From the NCBI GenBank assembly GCA_036397555.1, contig DASWIS010000008.1:372001-436000 (forward strand): a DNA stretch of 64,000 nucleotides. Reading direction: 5' to 3'. The notes under the pieces were generated by a model that saw nothing but the letters and a program-made list of their open reading frames with translations, ran no database searches and had not been told where the DNA came from. Below are positions 28,406-37,870 of the stretch, in pieces; within the stretch, counting starts at the first letter, position 1, and each line of letters begins with the position of its first letter. Made by a program: the position numbers and the translations under genes. The DNA is from Candidatus Zixiibacteriota bacterium (GTDB lineage Bacteria; Zixibacteria; MSB-5A5; WJJR01).

Positions 28406-30532
28406 ATGTCCAACGGCACACCGACAGCGCTCGAACGTCTCGCCGCACTGTACAGCATCGAGACTCAGTACACAGACGTCGACGGGCGCCGCCATCGCGC
28501 CGCGCGTGACCCTTTAACCGCCACACTATTGGCCATGGGCTGCGACCTCACATCGTTTCGCACCGTCAACGAGGCGATCGCGAAGCGTCGGAAGCAACTC
28601 AATGCTCGGATCGTCGAGCCGGTTCTCGTTGCCTGGGATGGACGTCTGCGGGGCGTTCGACTCACCTTGCCCCGACACAATATGCCGGATGTGGCAACTG
28701 GCCGGATTCAGCACGAAGATGGAACTGTACACGAGTACCGGGCGCGCGTCGTTCGTTCGCGCTCAGGCACAGATGGCGAAGCATCCATCGCCGAATACTT
28801 CCGATGTCGTCTGACGCTGAATCTCCGATTGCCCTTCGGATACCATGCGCTCTTCATCACGGTCGGCGCACACGCTTGCGAAACGCGGATCGTCAGCGCA
28901 CCGCGACAAGCCGCGCCCAAAGGCAACGCCCGCGCATGGGGCGTTTTCCTGCCGCTCTACGCGGTCCGTTCCGATACAAACTGGGGATGCGGCGAATTCG
29001 GAGAGCTGGCCTCGCTGGGAGAGACAATGAACTCAGTGGGAGCCGGCGTCGTCGCCTCGTTGCCTCTCCTGCCCGTCAAGCTGCGAGGACGCATCGATCC
29101 GAGCCCGTACGCCCCGGTCTCGCGGCTATTCTGGAATGAGTTTCACCTCGACATCGAGTCGATTCCCGAGCTCACAAGATGCCGCAAGGCGCAGGACACT
29201 CTATCGTCCGCTGCCGCTCAAACGATAATCATGCGCGCCCGCCGATCGGATTTTGTCGCGTATGAAAGTCTGGCTAAACTGAAGCGGTCGCTCCTGGGAC
29301 AACTGGCTGAATGGTTCCATCGGCATGGTCCCTCCCGACGACGGGCCGCGTACGAGTCGTACAAACGGGCACACCCGCTGTCGGCGCGCTACGCCGCATT
29401 CATGGCCACGGCCGCGCGACGTCGATCGCCGTGGAGTCGTTGGCCTGCCCGTCTTCGAGACGGCGATTTGCGTGCCTCGGACTACGATCCCGCGATGGCG
29501 CAGTCGTATCTGTACGCGCAGTGGCTCGCCCGTGAGCAGTTGTCGCAGTGCGCGAAACGTCTCGACCGCGCAGGAGTGCGGCTGTACCTCGATTTGCCGA
29601 TCGGTGTCCGGCGCGATGGATTCGATCCCTGGCACGAGCGCGATCTCTTCGTACACGATGCGTCATCGGGCGCGCCGCCGGATGCTGTCTTCACCAGCGG
29701 CCAGAATTGGGGCATGCCGCCTCTGCATCCCGACACGCTGCGCCAACAGGGATATCGCTATCTGCGCGCCTGCGTGCGCCATCAACTGCAGTATGCCCGC
29801 ATGCTTCGTATCGATCATGTCATGCAGTGCCGACGGCTCTATTGGATTGCCGATGGATTGAACGCGCGCGATGGAATCTATGTGCGCTACGATGCCGAGG
29901 AGCAATTCGCCGTTTTGTGCCTCGAGTCGCATCGCTCCGGCGCTGCAATTGTCGGCGAGAATCTGGGGATCGTGCCCCCTGAGATCAACCGCGCCCTCCA
30001 ACGGCATGGTATCCGTCGCATGCACATCCTTCAATACGAACTGCAGTCTCACGGCGCCCAGGGATTCGATCGCGCGCCCCGCCGGTCGGTCGCCGCATTG
30101 AATACGCACGACATGCCCCCCCTCGCATCCTTTCTCAATGGCGATGATATCCCGGACCGCGTTGCGCGGAATCTGCTTTCCCGACAACGCGCCAGACGCG
30201 AGGTTCAGCGCAGAGCCGAATGCCGTTTGGCGATGAGCACCCTGTTGCGGCCGTTGCCGGGAACAACAACTCACGATCTCAACCTGCGGGGGATTCTCAG
30301 GGCCGTTCTGGATCGTCTCGCCGCATCCCCGGCCGAAACCGCCCTGATCAATCTTGAGGACCTGTGGCTGGAGACCCAGCCCCAAAATATTCCCGGGACA
30401 AGCGGACGGCACAATTGGCGGCGCAAGGCGCGATTCTCGCTTGGCGATATTCTGAGCGATGCCGAGGTGGTCTGTCTCCTGCGGCGGTTTGATGCCATTC
30501 GAAGACGACTCAAGGAAGGACATACGCAGTGA
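28406..30532 (+). CDS. malQ: 4-alpha-glucanotransferase (GH77, amylomaltase)
   Basis: Disproportionates malto-oligosaccharides by moving glucan segments between chains. The 708-residue protein from ATG 28406 has a long N-terminal region (about 1-190) and then the GH77 barrel. Motifs are [19 protein letters not shown] at the front, nucleophile Asp470 in [14 protein letters not shown], acid/base Glu518 in [12 protein letters not shown] and the third acid in [11 protein letters not shown]. It overlaps glgB by a TGATG junction. In this operon it would recycle short chains released by GlgX or feed maltose and longer primers to the other enzymes. Confidence 0.93.
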   Translation: MSNGTPTALERLAALYSIETQYTDVDGRRHRAARDPLTATLLAMGCDLTSFRTVNEAIAKRRKQLNARIVEPVLVAWDGRLRGVRLTLPRHNMPDVATGRIQHEDGTVHEYRARVVRSRSGTDGEASIAEYFRCRLTLNLRLPFGYHALFITVGAHACETRIVSAPRQAAPKGNARAWGVFLPLYAVRSDTNWGCGEFGELASLGETMNSVGAGVVASLPLLPVKLRGRIDPSPYAPVSRLFWNEFHLDIESIPELTRCRKAQDTLSSAAAQTIIMRARRSDFVAYESLAKLKRSLLGQLAEWFHRHGPSRRRAAYESYKRAHPLSARYAAFMATAARRRSPWSRWPARLRDGDLRASDYDPAMAQSYLYAQWLAREQLSQCAKRLDRAGVRLYLDLPIGVRRDGFDPWHERDLFVHDASSGAPPDAVFTSGQNWGMPPLHPDTLRQQGYRYLRACVRHQLQYARMLRIDHVMQCRRLYWIADGLNARDGIYVRYDAEEQFAVLCLESHRSGAAIVGENLGIVPPEINRALQRHGIRRMHILQYELQSHGAQGFDRAPRRSVAALNTHDMPPLASFLNGDDIPDRVARNLLSRQRARREVQRRAECRLAMSTLLRPLPGTTTHDLNLRGILRAVLDRLAASPAETALINLEDLWLETQPQNIPGTSGRHNWRRKARFSLGDILSDAEVVCLLRRFDAIRRRLKEGHTQ

Positions 30533-32505
30533 TGCCCACCGATGTGCCCAACAGCCGCAACGTCCTCTCGGACCGACCGTCGTCGCCTGCGATTGATTCC
30601 GTTGGGCTGACGCCCGATGATCTGCATCTGTTCAACGAAGGGACACATGCGCGGCTCTATCTCAAACTCGGCGCGCATGCGACGGCGATCAACCACCAAT
30701 CCGGCGTCCACTTCTGTGTGTGGGCTCCGAACGCGGCCTATGTGTCGGTGATCGGCGATTTTAACGGCTGGACCCGGAACGCGCACCCCTTGTCCCAACA
30801 GGGAGTGTCGGGACTGTGGGAAGGATTCGTTCCGGCTGCCAGGACCGGCCAGTGCTACAAGTATCACATTCGCTCTCACGTCAACGACTACACCGTCGAG
30901 AAGGCCGATCCATTCGCTGTTCGGGCGGAAGTCTCACCGAAGACCGCTTCGGTCGTCTGGAATCTCGGGTACGATTGGCATGACGGCGATTGGATGTCGT
31001 CACGGGCGCAGCGCAATGCGCTGAATGCGCCGATTTCGGTCTACGAGGTTCATCTCGGGTCATGGAGGCGTGTACCCGAGGAAGGATTTCGCCCGCTGTC
31101 CTATCGTGAGCTCGCGGATCAACTGACGGAGTACGTGCTGCGCATGAGATTCACGCACGTAGAATTGCTCCCGATTATGGAGCACCCCTTTACCGGATCG
31201 TGGGGCTATCAAACCACCGGATATTTCGCGCCCACCAGCCGCCAGGGATCGCCGCAGGATTTCATGCATCTGATCGATGCGTTGCACCAGCAGGGCATCG
31301 GCGTCATTCTCGATTGGGTGCCGTCGCACTTCCCCAACGACGAGCACGGCCTCTCGTTCTTTGACGGCACGCACCTATATGAGCATGCCGATCCGCGACT
31401 CGGTTTCCACCCCGACTGGAAAAGTTGCATTTTCAATTACGGACGCCACGAAGTGCGCAGCTTCCTGATTTCCTCGGCCATGTTTTGGCTGGACCGCTAT
31501 CATGCCGACGGGATACGTGTCGATGCCGTCGCCTCGATGCTCTATCGCGACTACTCGCGAAAGGACGGGGAATGGCTGCCGAACGAACACGGCGGCCGTG
31601 AAAACACCGATGCCATCGCGTTCCTGCGGCGTCTGAACGAAGCTGTCTACTTGAGTTATCCGGATGTCCAGACCATCGCCGAAGAATCGACCGCGTGGCC
31701 GATGGTGTCCCGTCCCACCCATGCAGGGGGGCTTGGATTCGGACTGAAGTGGGACATGGGATGGATGCACGACACGCTCCGGTACTTTGAGCGCGACCCC
31801 ATTCATCGCCGGCATCATCAGAACGACCTGACATTTCGCATGGTGTATGCCTTCAACGAAAACTTCATGCTGCCGCTCTCCCATGATGAAGTCGTCCACG
31901 GCAAGAGCTCGCTGCTCTCGAAGATGCCGGGGGACGACTGGCAGAAGTTCGCGAACCTGCGTCTCTTGTACAGCTACATGTTCGCACTGCCCGGCAAGAA
32001 GCTGCTCTTCATGGGGAACGAGATCGCCTCCTGGGACGAGTGGAATCATGATGGCAGCGTGGACTGGCATTTGGAGCAGTATGATCGCCACGCCGGCATC
32101 CAGCGGCTCATCACGGATTTGAACCGATTGTATCGACTCCTCCCCGCCCTGCACCGCGCAGACTGCGAGCCGTCGGGGTTCGAGTGGATCGACATTCAGG
32201 ATTCGACGAACACCGTCATCAGCTTCTTGCGGCTATCCGCCACTCAGGGAAAACCTGATCTCGCCATCGTGTTTAACCTGACCCCGATTCCCCGCAAGAA
32301 TTACCGCATCGGTGTTCCCGCAGCAGGCCGCTGGGTTGAAGTCTTCAATAGCGATGCTGAGTGCTACGGCGGCACCGGGATGGGCAACATGGGAACGGTT
32401 CACACAGCGCCGATCGCCCTGCACGGCCACCCGCAATCCCTCGAGCCGATTCTCCCGCCGCTTGGGGCTATTTACCTGCAATCCGCTCAAACAGCAGCGC
32501 GCTGA
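30532..32505 (+). CDS. glgB: 1,4-alpha-glucan branching enzyme
   Basis: Introduces alpha-1,6 branches into alpha-glucan by cutting and transferring a chain. The 657-residue protein starts at ATG 30532, overlapping the malQ stop; the preceding GTG 30529 is an alternative. An N-terminal CBM48 domain ([20 protein letters not shown]) leads into GH13. Nucleophile is Asp331 in [11 protein letters not shown] and acid/base Glu384 in [10 protein letters not shown], with the 53-residue spacing of E. coli Glg[13 protein letters not shown] carries the third acid. It closes the glucan operon, giving the branching step that the GlgE route requires. No glgA or glgC is in this window. Confidence 0.95.
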   Translation: MPTDVPNSRNVLSDRPSSPAIDSVGLTPDDLHLFNEGTHARLYLKLGAHATAINHQSGVHFCVWAPNAAYVSVIGDFNGWTRNAHPLSQQGVSGLWEGFVPAARTGQCYKYHIRSHVNDYTVEKADPFAVRAEVSPKTASVVWNLGYDWHDGDWMSSRAQRNALNAPISVYEVHLGSWRRVPEEGFRPLSYRELADQLTEYVLRMRFTHVELLPIMEHPFTGSWGYQTTGYFAPTSRQGSPQDFMHLIDALHQQGIGVILDWVPSHFPNDEHGLSFFDGTHLYEHADPRLGFHPDWKSCIFNYGRHEVRSFLISSAMFWLDRYHADGIRVDAVASMLYRDYSRKDGEWLPNEHGGRENTDAIAFLRRLNEAVYLSYPDVQTIAEESTAWPMVSRPTHAGGLGFGLKWDMGWMHDTLRYFERDPIHRRHHQNDLTFRMVYAFNENFMLPLSHDEVVHGKSSLLSKMPGDDWQKFANLRLLYSYMFALPGKKLLFMGNEIASWDEWNHDGSVDWHLEQYDRHAGIQRLITDLNRLYRLLPALHRADCEPSGFEWIDIQDSTNTVISFLRLSATQGKPDLAIVFNLTPIPRKNYRIGVPAAGRWVEVFNSDAECYGGTGMGNMGTVHTAPIALHGHPQSLEPILPPLGAIYLQSAQTAAR

Positions 32506-32635
32506 TCCTGCGGCGTCGTCTGATTTCAGCGATCGAGCGTGTGCCGGCGATATCGGTGGAGCAACGCAGGAGTTGCGTACTGAGAAGCTTCGTTCTGGCG
32601 GCAAAGAGGCGGTGATCAGACCTGAATGAATACAA

Positions 32636-32718
32636 TGCCGAAGGCGGGATTCGAACCCGCACAGGCGAAGCCCACCACCCCCTCAAGATGGCGTGTCTAC
32701 CAATTCCACCACTTCGGC
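32636..32718 (-). tRNA. tRNA-Leu (anticodon GAG)
   Basis: Reading the minus strand, a complete class II tRNA folds: acceptor GCCGAAG/CTTCGGC with discriminator A, D-arm with GGTAGACAC, anticodon stem CCATC/GGTGG (one G-U pair) around loop TTGAGGG, so anticodon GAG. The variable arm is long, as expected for leucine, and the T arm is GCGGGTTCGAATCCCGC. The 3' CCA is not encoded. It sits 29 bp downstream of secG on the same strand, at the tail of the glycolytic operon. Confidence 0.95.
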
Positions 32719-32746
32719 AGTCATTGCGGGTGCATGCACAGTTTCA

Positions 32747-33259
32747 CTACGGCTGCGTCTCGTCGTCTCCGGACTGCTGCTCGGGCTGCTGCGCTGGTTG
32801 CTCTTCGGGCTGCGGGGGCGGGGTCTGACCCTCGGTCTGAGCGGGCTGGCCCTCGGCCGGCTCTCCGGATTCGAAGAGCTGCTCGATCGGCACATTCTGT
32901 TGTCCATCGGCGCCCGGTTGCTGCCCGGCCGGCGGCTGCGCCTGCTGCACCGGCGGCGCTAGGGGCACTTCGCCCTTCTGTACGGCTTCCTCGACGGCGC
33001 TGGAGCCCGCCTGCGAACTCGTCCCAGTGGCCGGATGCAGAAACGCCAGCGCGATTGCCAGCACCATGAATGAGGCGCCCAGGATCGAAGTCGCCTTTGA
33101 CAGGAACGTAGCTGCGCCGCGTCCGCCGAAGACCGTGCCGGTCATCGACGATCCGCCGAATGCCCCTGCCAGTCCGTCTCCCTTCGACGACTGCAACAGG
33201 ATGGAGATGACCATCGCAATGCACACGATCAGATACAGGACAATCACTAACGAATACAC
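32747..33259 (-). CDS. secG: protein translocase subunit SecG with long Gln/Pro-rich tail
   Basis: Small membrane subunit of the SecYEG channel. Residues 1-75 are typical SecG: a first helix (LVIVLYLIVCIAMVISILLQ), the signature QSSKGDGLAGAFGG and FLSKATSILG, and a second helix ending near residue 75. The remaining residues, about 90 of 170, are low-complexity and rich in Gln, Pro, Glu and Gly, much longer than the usual tail. By SecG topology this tail would be periplasmic. The gene follows tpiA by about 40 bp, a common tpiA-secG pairing, and precedes the tRNA-Leu. Confidence 0.93.
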   Translation of the reverse strand: MYSLVIVLYLIVCIAMVISILLQSSKGDGLAGAFGGSSMTGTVFGGRGAATFLSKATSILGASFMVLAIALAFLHPATGTSSQAGSSAVEEAVQKGEVPLAPPVQQAQPPAGQQPGADGQQNVPIEQLFESGEPAEGQPAQTEGQTPPPQPEEQPAQQPEQQSGDDETQP

Positions 33260-33300
33260 ACGACCTCCTCAGATCAGCAATCGATCCAATACCTTGTCTC

Positions 33301-34062
33301 TTACGGCTTCGCCGCACGTATGATGGCGTTGAATTGATCGGCATCCAGCGATGCTCCGCCGACCAACGCGCCATCGATGTCCGAATCGGACAACAGACCG
33401 GCGGCATTGTCCGGCTTCACCGAGCCGCCGTAGAGTATGCGTACCCGGGACGCCAAGTCTTTCGAGTGCTTCTGCCCGATCCAGCCGCGGATAAAGCCAT
33501 GTATCTCGGCGGCCTGCCGGACCGTTGCGACTTTTCCGGTACCGATCGCCCAGACCGGCTCGTATGCGATCGTTACGTTCTCCAGTGTCTGTGGTGTCAT
33601 ATCGGCTAAACTCTCTGCCAATTGTCGTTCAATCACCTCGTGCGTTTGTCCGGACTCACGCTCCGCCGATCGCTCGCCGACGCACACGATCGGTTTGAGT
33701 CCCGCCGACAGGGCCTTGTGCGTCTTGCGGTTGATGCCTTCGTCGGTCTCCCCAAAGAGCTGGCGCCGTTCGGAGTGACCCAAAATAACCATCCGGCACC
33801 CGGCGGTCAACAGCATGCGGGCCGACACCTCGCCGGTAAACGCCCCGGAATCGGCTTCGTGCATATTCTGGCCGCCCAGCAGGATGGCACTGCCCTTCAG
33901 CGCCTTGGCAGCAGCGCTCAGTGAGACGAATGGCGGAAAGACGGCAACGTCTATGTGCGGCCAGTCTGTTGACCGTGCCACCAATGCCGAACACAGCTCC
34001 CGCGTCCACGGGATATCACCATTCATCTTCCAATTGCCGGCAATGAGGGGGGTGCGCGTCAT
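33301..34062 (-). CDS. tpiA: triosephosphate isomerase
   Basis: Interconverts glyceraldehyde-3-phosphate and dihydroxyacetone phosphate. The 253-residue protein is of normal length, with Asn/Lys in IAGNWKMNG near the N-terminus, catalytic His in LGHSERRQLFGE and catalytic Glu in IAYEPVWAIGTGK. The phosphate-binding end ILYGGSVKPDNA and LVGGASL is present. It begins 3 bases after the pgk stop, so the two are translationally close, and it is followed by secG. Confidence 0.97.
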   Translation of the reverse strand: MTRTPLIAGNWKMNGDIPWTRELCSALVARSTDWPHIDVAVFPPFVSLSAAAKALKGSAILLGGQNMHEADSGAFTGEVSARMLLTAGCRMVILGHSERRQLFGETDEGINRKTHKALSAGLKPIVCVGERSAERESGQTHEVIERQLAESLADMTPQTLENVTIAYEPVWAIGTGKVATVRQAAEIHGFIRGWIGQKHSKDLASRVRILYGGSVKPDNAAGLLSDSDIDGALVGGASLDADQFNAIIRAAKP

Positions 34063-34065
34063 GTG

Positions 34066-35277
34066 TCAGTCGGCATCATCCAGTGCGGCCACACCGGGCA
34101 GGATCTTGCCCTCGATGAACTCTAATGAGGCCCCGCCGCCGGTGGAAACATGCGTAAAGGTGGGGGCGATTCCAAGCTGATGAATCGCGGCAACAGAGTC
34201 ACCGCCGCCGACAACCGTCGTCGCCCCGGCGCGCGATGCTCGGGCGATGGCCTCGCCGACGACTTTCGTCCCTGTTGCAAAGGCGACGGTCTCGAAGACC
34301 CCCATTGGTCCGTTCCAAAAAACGGTGCCACGTTCGTTCCCGAGCTTCTCAATGGATGCTTCAAACTGGTTCGCGGTTTTGGGACCGATGTCGAAACAGG
34401 CGAGGTCTCGCGGTATAGTGCGCACATCCACCGTAGTGATGGGCGGCGTCCCAGCCCTGTCGGCTCCGGCCATGCCGTCCACCGGCAATTGAAAATCGCA
34501 TCCGAGCTCACGAGCGCGTCGCAGAATACCGGCTGCCTGTTCGATCAAGTCCGATTCAACCAGCGACTGACCGACCTCGTGTCCTTCTGCCCTCAAGAAC
34601 GTAAACGCCATCCCGCCGCCGATCAGTAGTCCATCGGCCTTGTCGAGCAGATGACTGATGACTTCGAGTTTGCCGGATACTTTGGCGCCGCCCAGGACGG
34701 AGTAAAACGGCCGACGAGGATTCGACAGCAGACCTCCCAGATACTCCAGCTCCTTTTGCATCAGCAGCCCTGCGACACACGGTTTGAGATGGCGCGTCAC
34801 TCCGACCGTCGATGCATGGGCGCGATGAGCCGCACCGAAGGCATCGTTGACGTATATGTCACCCAAACGCGCCAAATCGCGCGAAAAAGCATCGTCGTTC
34901 TGTTCCTCTTCAGGGTGAAATCGCAGATTCTCCAGAAGGAGAATGTCCCCGTCGCTTAAGGACGCGGCGGCACGCTCGGCCTGACCGCCTGCACAATCCC
35001 GCGCGAATGACACCTTTGTTCCGAGCAGTTCTCCCAGTTTGGCTGCGACGGGCCACAGAGACATCTCCGCGAGGCGTTTCCCTTTCGGACGGCCGAGATG
35101 TGACATCAGAACCAGGTGCGCCCCCGCTTTGCTCAGTGCGCGAATGGTGGGAATCGCGGAGCGCACTCGCGCATCATCGGTGACGCGCCCGTCATCGATG
35201 GGGACATTGAAATCCACTCGCGCAAGAACGCGACGGCCCTTCACAGACGGCAGATCGGCAATCGTCTTTTTGGGCAT
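34066..35277 (-). CDS. pgk: phosphoglycerate kinase
   Basis: Transfers phosphate from 1,3-bisphosphoglycerate to ADP. ATG 35277 gives a 403-residue protein beginning MPKKTIADL, the natural N-terminus just ahead of the RVLARVDFNVP signature; an upstream in-frame start at 35304 only adds a basic leader. Other landmarks are SHLGRPKG, the substrate-binding GAAHRAHAS region, the hinge, the nucleotide segment GGAKVSGKLEV, and the C-terminal GGGDSVAAIHQLG and STGGGASLEFIEGK. It lies between gap and tpiA in the operon. Nothing unusual is seen. Confidence 0.97.
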   Translation of the reverse strand: MPKKTIADLPSVKGRRVLARVDFNVPIDDGRVTDDARVRSAIPTIRALSKAGAHLVLMSHLGRPKGKRLAEMSLWPVAAKLGELLGTKVSFARDCAGGQAERAAASLSDGDILLLENLRFHPEEEQNDDAFSRDLARLGDIYVNDAFGAAHRAHASTVGVTRHLKPCVAGLLMQKELEYLGGLLSNPRRPFYSVLGGAKVSGKLEVISHLLDKADGLLIGGGMAFTFLRAEGHEVGQSLVESDLIEQAAGILRRARELGCDFQLPVDGMAGADRAGTPPITTVDVRTIPRDLACFDIGPKTANQFEASIEKLGNERGTVFWNGPMGVFETVAFATGTKVVGEAIARASRAGATTVVGGGDSVAAIHQLGIAPTFTHVSTGGGASLEFIEGKILPGVAALDDAD

Positions 35278-35340
35278 GAACGAATCGGATCTTCGGCGCG
35301 TCAATCCGCGCCGTGAGACTGACCGGATGAAAAGTCTGAC

Positions 35341-36336
35341 TCAACTTTTCATGCGCGGCAGAAATTGGACGACGCGGTTGGAGAATCCCCACTCGTTGTC
35401 GTACCACGACAGCACTTTGACGAGGTTTCCCTGCACGCGAGTCTCCGCCGCATCCAGGATGGACGAGTGCGGGTCGCCGACGACATCAATCGAGACAATC
35501 GGGTCTTCGCAGTAGGCGAGAATACCCTTCATCGGTCCGTCTGCGGCCCTCTTCATGGCGGCGTTGACCGAATTCTTCGATGCACTTTTGCCGACAATGC
35601 AGGTCAGATCGACCAGCGAGCCATCGGGAACCGGTGCCCGTACGGCCAGACCGTCCATCTTGCCAACCAGTTGCGGAATCACCAATCCAATGGCGCGCGC
35701 AGCGCCCGTCGACGTCGGAATGAGCGACATCGCTGCTGCGCGCGCGCGCCGCAGGTCCTTGTGCGGCAGATCGAGAATCTGCTGGTCGTTGGTGTACGCG
35801 TGCACGGTCGTCATAAACCCCGACTCGATGCCAAACTCGTCGTCGATCACTTTGGCGATCGGCGCCAGGCAATTCGTCGTGCACGATCCGATCGAGATGA
35901 CTTTCTGGTTGGCGGGATTGTAGGTGTGATCGTTGACACCGATCACAAACGTTCCATCGGCATCTCCGGACGGAGCCGAAATCAGCACGCTCGCGGCACC
36001 GGCGGTCAGGTGTGCGGCGGCTTTCTCCCGCTGAGTGAACAGCCCCGTCGATTCGACCACGACGTCGACCTTTTTTTCTCGCCACGGCAATTTCGATGGG
36101 TCACGCTCGGCGGTGACAGTGAATCGCTTGTCTCCAACGGCAATACCATCGCTCTCAACATGCACGTCGACCGAAAGCCGTCCGTGGACCGAGTCATACT
36201 TGAGCAGGTGTGCCAACGTCCGTGCATCGGTGATATCGTTGACCGCGACGACATCGATGCCCGGATGTGATATTGCCGCCCGGTAGACCAGTCGCCCGAT
36301 CCGTCCAAACCCGTTGATGCCGACCCTGATGCTCAT
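35341..36336 (-). CDS. gap: glyceraldehyde-3-phosphate dehydrogenase
   Basis: NAD-dependent oxidation and phosphorylation of glyceraldehyde-3-phosphate. The 331-residue protein has the Rossmann start INGFGRIGR, an acidic AVNDITD segment at the NAD ribose site (so NAD rather than NADP is favoured), and the catalytic Cys in SIGSCTTNCLAP with the usual downstream His. The C-terminal SWYDNEWGFSNR is intact. It lies 20 bp after the second barrel-like gene and 63 bp before pgk, all on the same strand. Confidence 0.97.
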   Translation of the reverse strand: MSIRVGINGFGRIGRLVYRAAISHPGIDVVAVNDITDARTLAHLLKYDSVHGRLSVDVHVESDGIAVGDKRFTVTAERDPSKLPWREKKVDVVVESTGLFTQREKAAAHLTAGAASVLISAPSGDADGTFVIGVNDHTYNPANQKVISIGSCTTNCLAPIAKVIDDEFGIESGFMTTVHAYTNDQQILDLPHKDLRRARAAAMSLIPTSTGAARAIGLVIPQLVGKMDGLAVRAPVPDGSLVDLTCIVGKSASKNSVNAAMKRAADGPMKGILAYCEDPIVSIDVVGDPHSSILDAAETRVQGNLVKVLSWYDNEWGFSNRVVQFLPRMKS

Positions 36337-36356
36337 GAATACCCTCCGATGCTCGA

Positions 36357-37076
36357 TCAGCGGTAGATATAGGCGGCGCCGAAGAGAACCTGTACGCCGG
36401 AATAGTCGCGCGCACCCAGCACGTCCTTGTCGAACCGGGCGTGCTGGTATTTGACCGTGCCCAGCAGCATCACGCTGGGCCCGAGCACGATATCGACTCC
36501 GCCGCCCGCGTAGTAACCGAATTCGAAGTGCGTTTTCGAGGCGTCCACTCCGACAACGAAGTCATTGACGCGCGTAAATTCAAGCCGCTCCGTCAAGATC
36601 AGGCCGGATCCGCCGGCGCGCAGGGTCGGCTGGACTCGTAGTGTCTTCTTCGATGCCAATGGTGTCGCGACGATCCCCAGCCCAAGCGGGTAGAGCGTGG
36701 CGTTGCCGAAGTCGGAAAGTTGTGTCTCCGGATCGGTAATTTGAAACTCGCCACGGCTGATTGCCCCGGCGTTGATATCGAGATTGAACGCTCCGAACAA
36801 ATGGGGGAGATAGAAGAGTTCCAGATGAAAGCCGGTTTTGTTGCCTCGCAACCGGGCATTGCCCGTCGTGATATCGGTGCCCAGTTCATTGGCAAACCAC
36901 GGCCCGAGTTGGCCGCCCGCCGCGCTCTTGTGCCATAGGCCGGGCTCCGGCGGTGCGTGCGCGGCCTCCGGAGGGTGTCGCAGGGGCTGAGCGTCAGCCG
37001 TCGTGCACAATCTGGGCATCCCCGGCACGATGCCGGCCGTAACAAGCAACAGTCCTATGGCCGCTCGCATGCTCAT
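36357..37076 (-). CDS. exported barrel-like protein of unknown function in glycolytic operon
   Basis: I do not recognise a named family. From ATG 37076 (MSMRAAIG) the 239-residue product has a signal peptide (AIGLLLVTAGIVPG) and then alternating polar and hydrophobic strands with aromatic residues, such as GFHLELFYLPHLFGAFNLDI and VMLLGTVKYQHARFD. It ends LFGAAYIYR, which resembles the last strands of an outer-membrane beta barrel. The start lies 13 bases after the stop of the neighbouring barrel-like gene, and its end is 20 bases from gap. Position suggests co-expression with glycolysis, but no transport or enzymatic role can be claimed. Confidence 0.65.
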   Translation of the reverse strand: MSMRAAIGLLLVTAGIVPGMPRLCTTADAQPLRHPPEAAHAPPEPGLWHKSAAGGQLGPWFANELGTDITTGNARLRGNKTGFHLELFYLPHLFGAFNLDINAGAISRGEFQITDPETQLSDFGNATLYPLGLGIVATPLASKKTLRVQPTLRAGGSGLILTERLEFTRVNDFVVGVDASKTHFEFGYYAGGGVDIVLGPSVMLLGTVKYQHARFDKDVLGARDYSGVQVLFGAAYIYR

Positions 37077-37089
37077 CCGGCAGTGTCCG

Positions 37090-37842
37090 TCATCGGGAGT
37101 TCCAGAGCAGACCGACCGAAACCCAGACCGCACTCAAATCGACCTCGGCGTCCTGGGCGTAGTTGAACTTGCTGTACCGTGCCGATGCATCGACGGTCAC
37201 GGCGTATTTGGGCCTGAAGTAAAACTCGCCGCCGACGGCAAGAAGTGCTCCGGGTGCTCCCTTAGAGCCCGGGCCATAAAACCCCGAGACATCAGGGTGA
37301 ATATCCTCGCTGACTGATTCGTTGGCGAAGATCAGGGACAAGGCTGCTCGGGCGTAGATATTGTGGGGCTTTTGCCGTGGGCCGATGTCTTTCACCGCTC
37401 GTACGCCGATGGAGATCGGAATGAATACGACCTGTCCTTGTCCCAACAATGGTCTGAGCGTGTCGCTCTCTGTCTTGCCGTACACCTGGACATCCTGACG
37501 ATTCGCCCATCCGAGAGCCGCTTCCGCCCACCACATTCCGCCCAAATGCATGTACCCGTAGAGCTCGACGAACGGTCGAATCTCTGCGGGCTCGGAGAAC
37601 TCGGCATCAACTTCGACCTCCAGCGTGTCGCGGAATGGGTCTCCGGGCTCTCCGCTGACGACGCGCACATCCAGCCCTCGTCCCAGTACGCCGTCGACGC
37701 TCGGCTGCGGCCAGATTCCGCCGCGCAAACCGAAACGGTCTCCGCGTCGCGGCTGACCTTGCGCCCCGGCTTGTGTCGGACCCATTGCCATCAAGACGGC
37801 CAGCGCGCTCAGCCCCATACGGACAAACTGCCATCGACGCAT
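37090..37842 (-). CDS. exported barrel-like protein of unknown function next to phosphofructokinase
   Basis: A 250-residue exported protein from ATG 37842 with signal peptide (MGLSALAVLMAMGPTQAGAQ). The mature part shows repeated beta-strand patterns (FVELYGYMHLGGMWWAEAAL, IYARAALSLIFA, YAVTVDASARYSKFNYA) and a final strand VWVSVGLLW, as in small outer-membrane barrels of the OmpA/OmpW size class. A TTG at 37878 would overlap pfkA, but it lacks support. The gene lies 28 bases after pfkA and 13 bases before a second barrel-like gene; the two could be diverged duplicates or partners. Function unknown. Confidence 0.65.
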   Translation of the reverse strand: MRRWQFVRMGLSALAVLMAMGPTQAGAQGQPRRGDRFGLRGGIWPQPSVDGVLGRGLDVRVVSGEPGDPFRDTLEVEVDAEFSEPAEIRPFVELYGYMHLGGMWWAEAALGWANRQDVQVYGKTESDTLRPLLGQGQVVFIPISIGVRAVKDIGPRQKPHNIYARAALSLIFANESVSEDIHPDVSGFYGPGSKGAPGALLAVGGEFYFRPKYAVTVDASARYSKFNYAQDAEVDLSAVWVSVGLLWNSR

Positions 37843-37870
37843 GCGCGCTGGTCGCGTCAGTGAGGAGATG

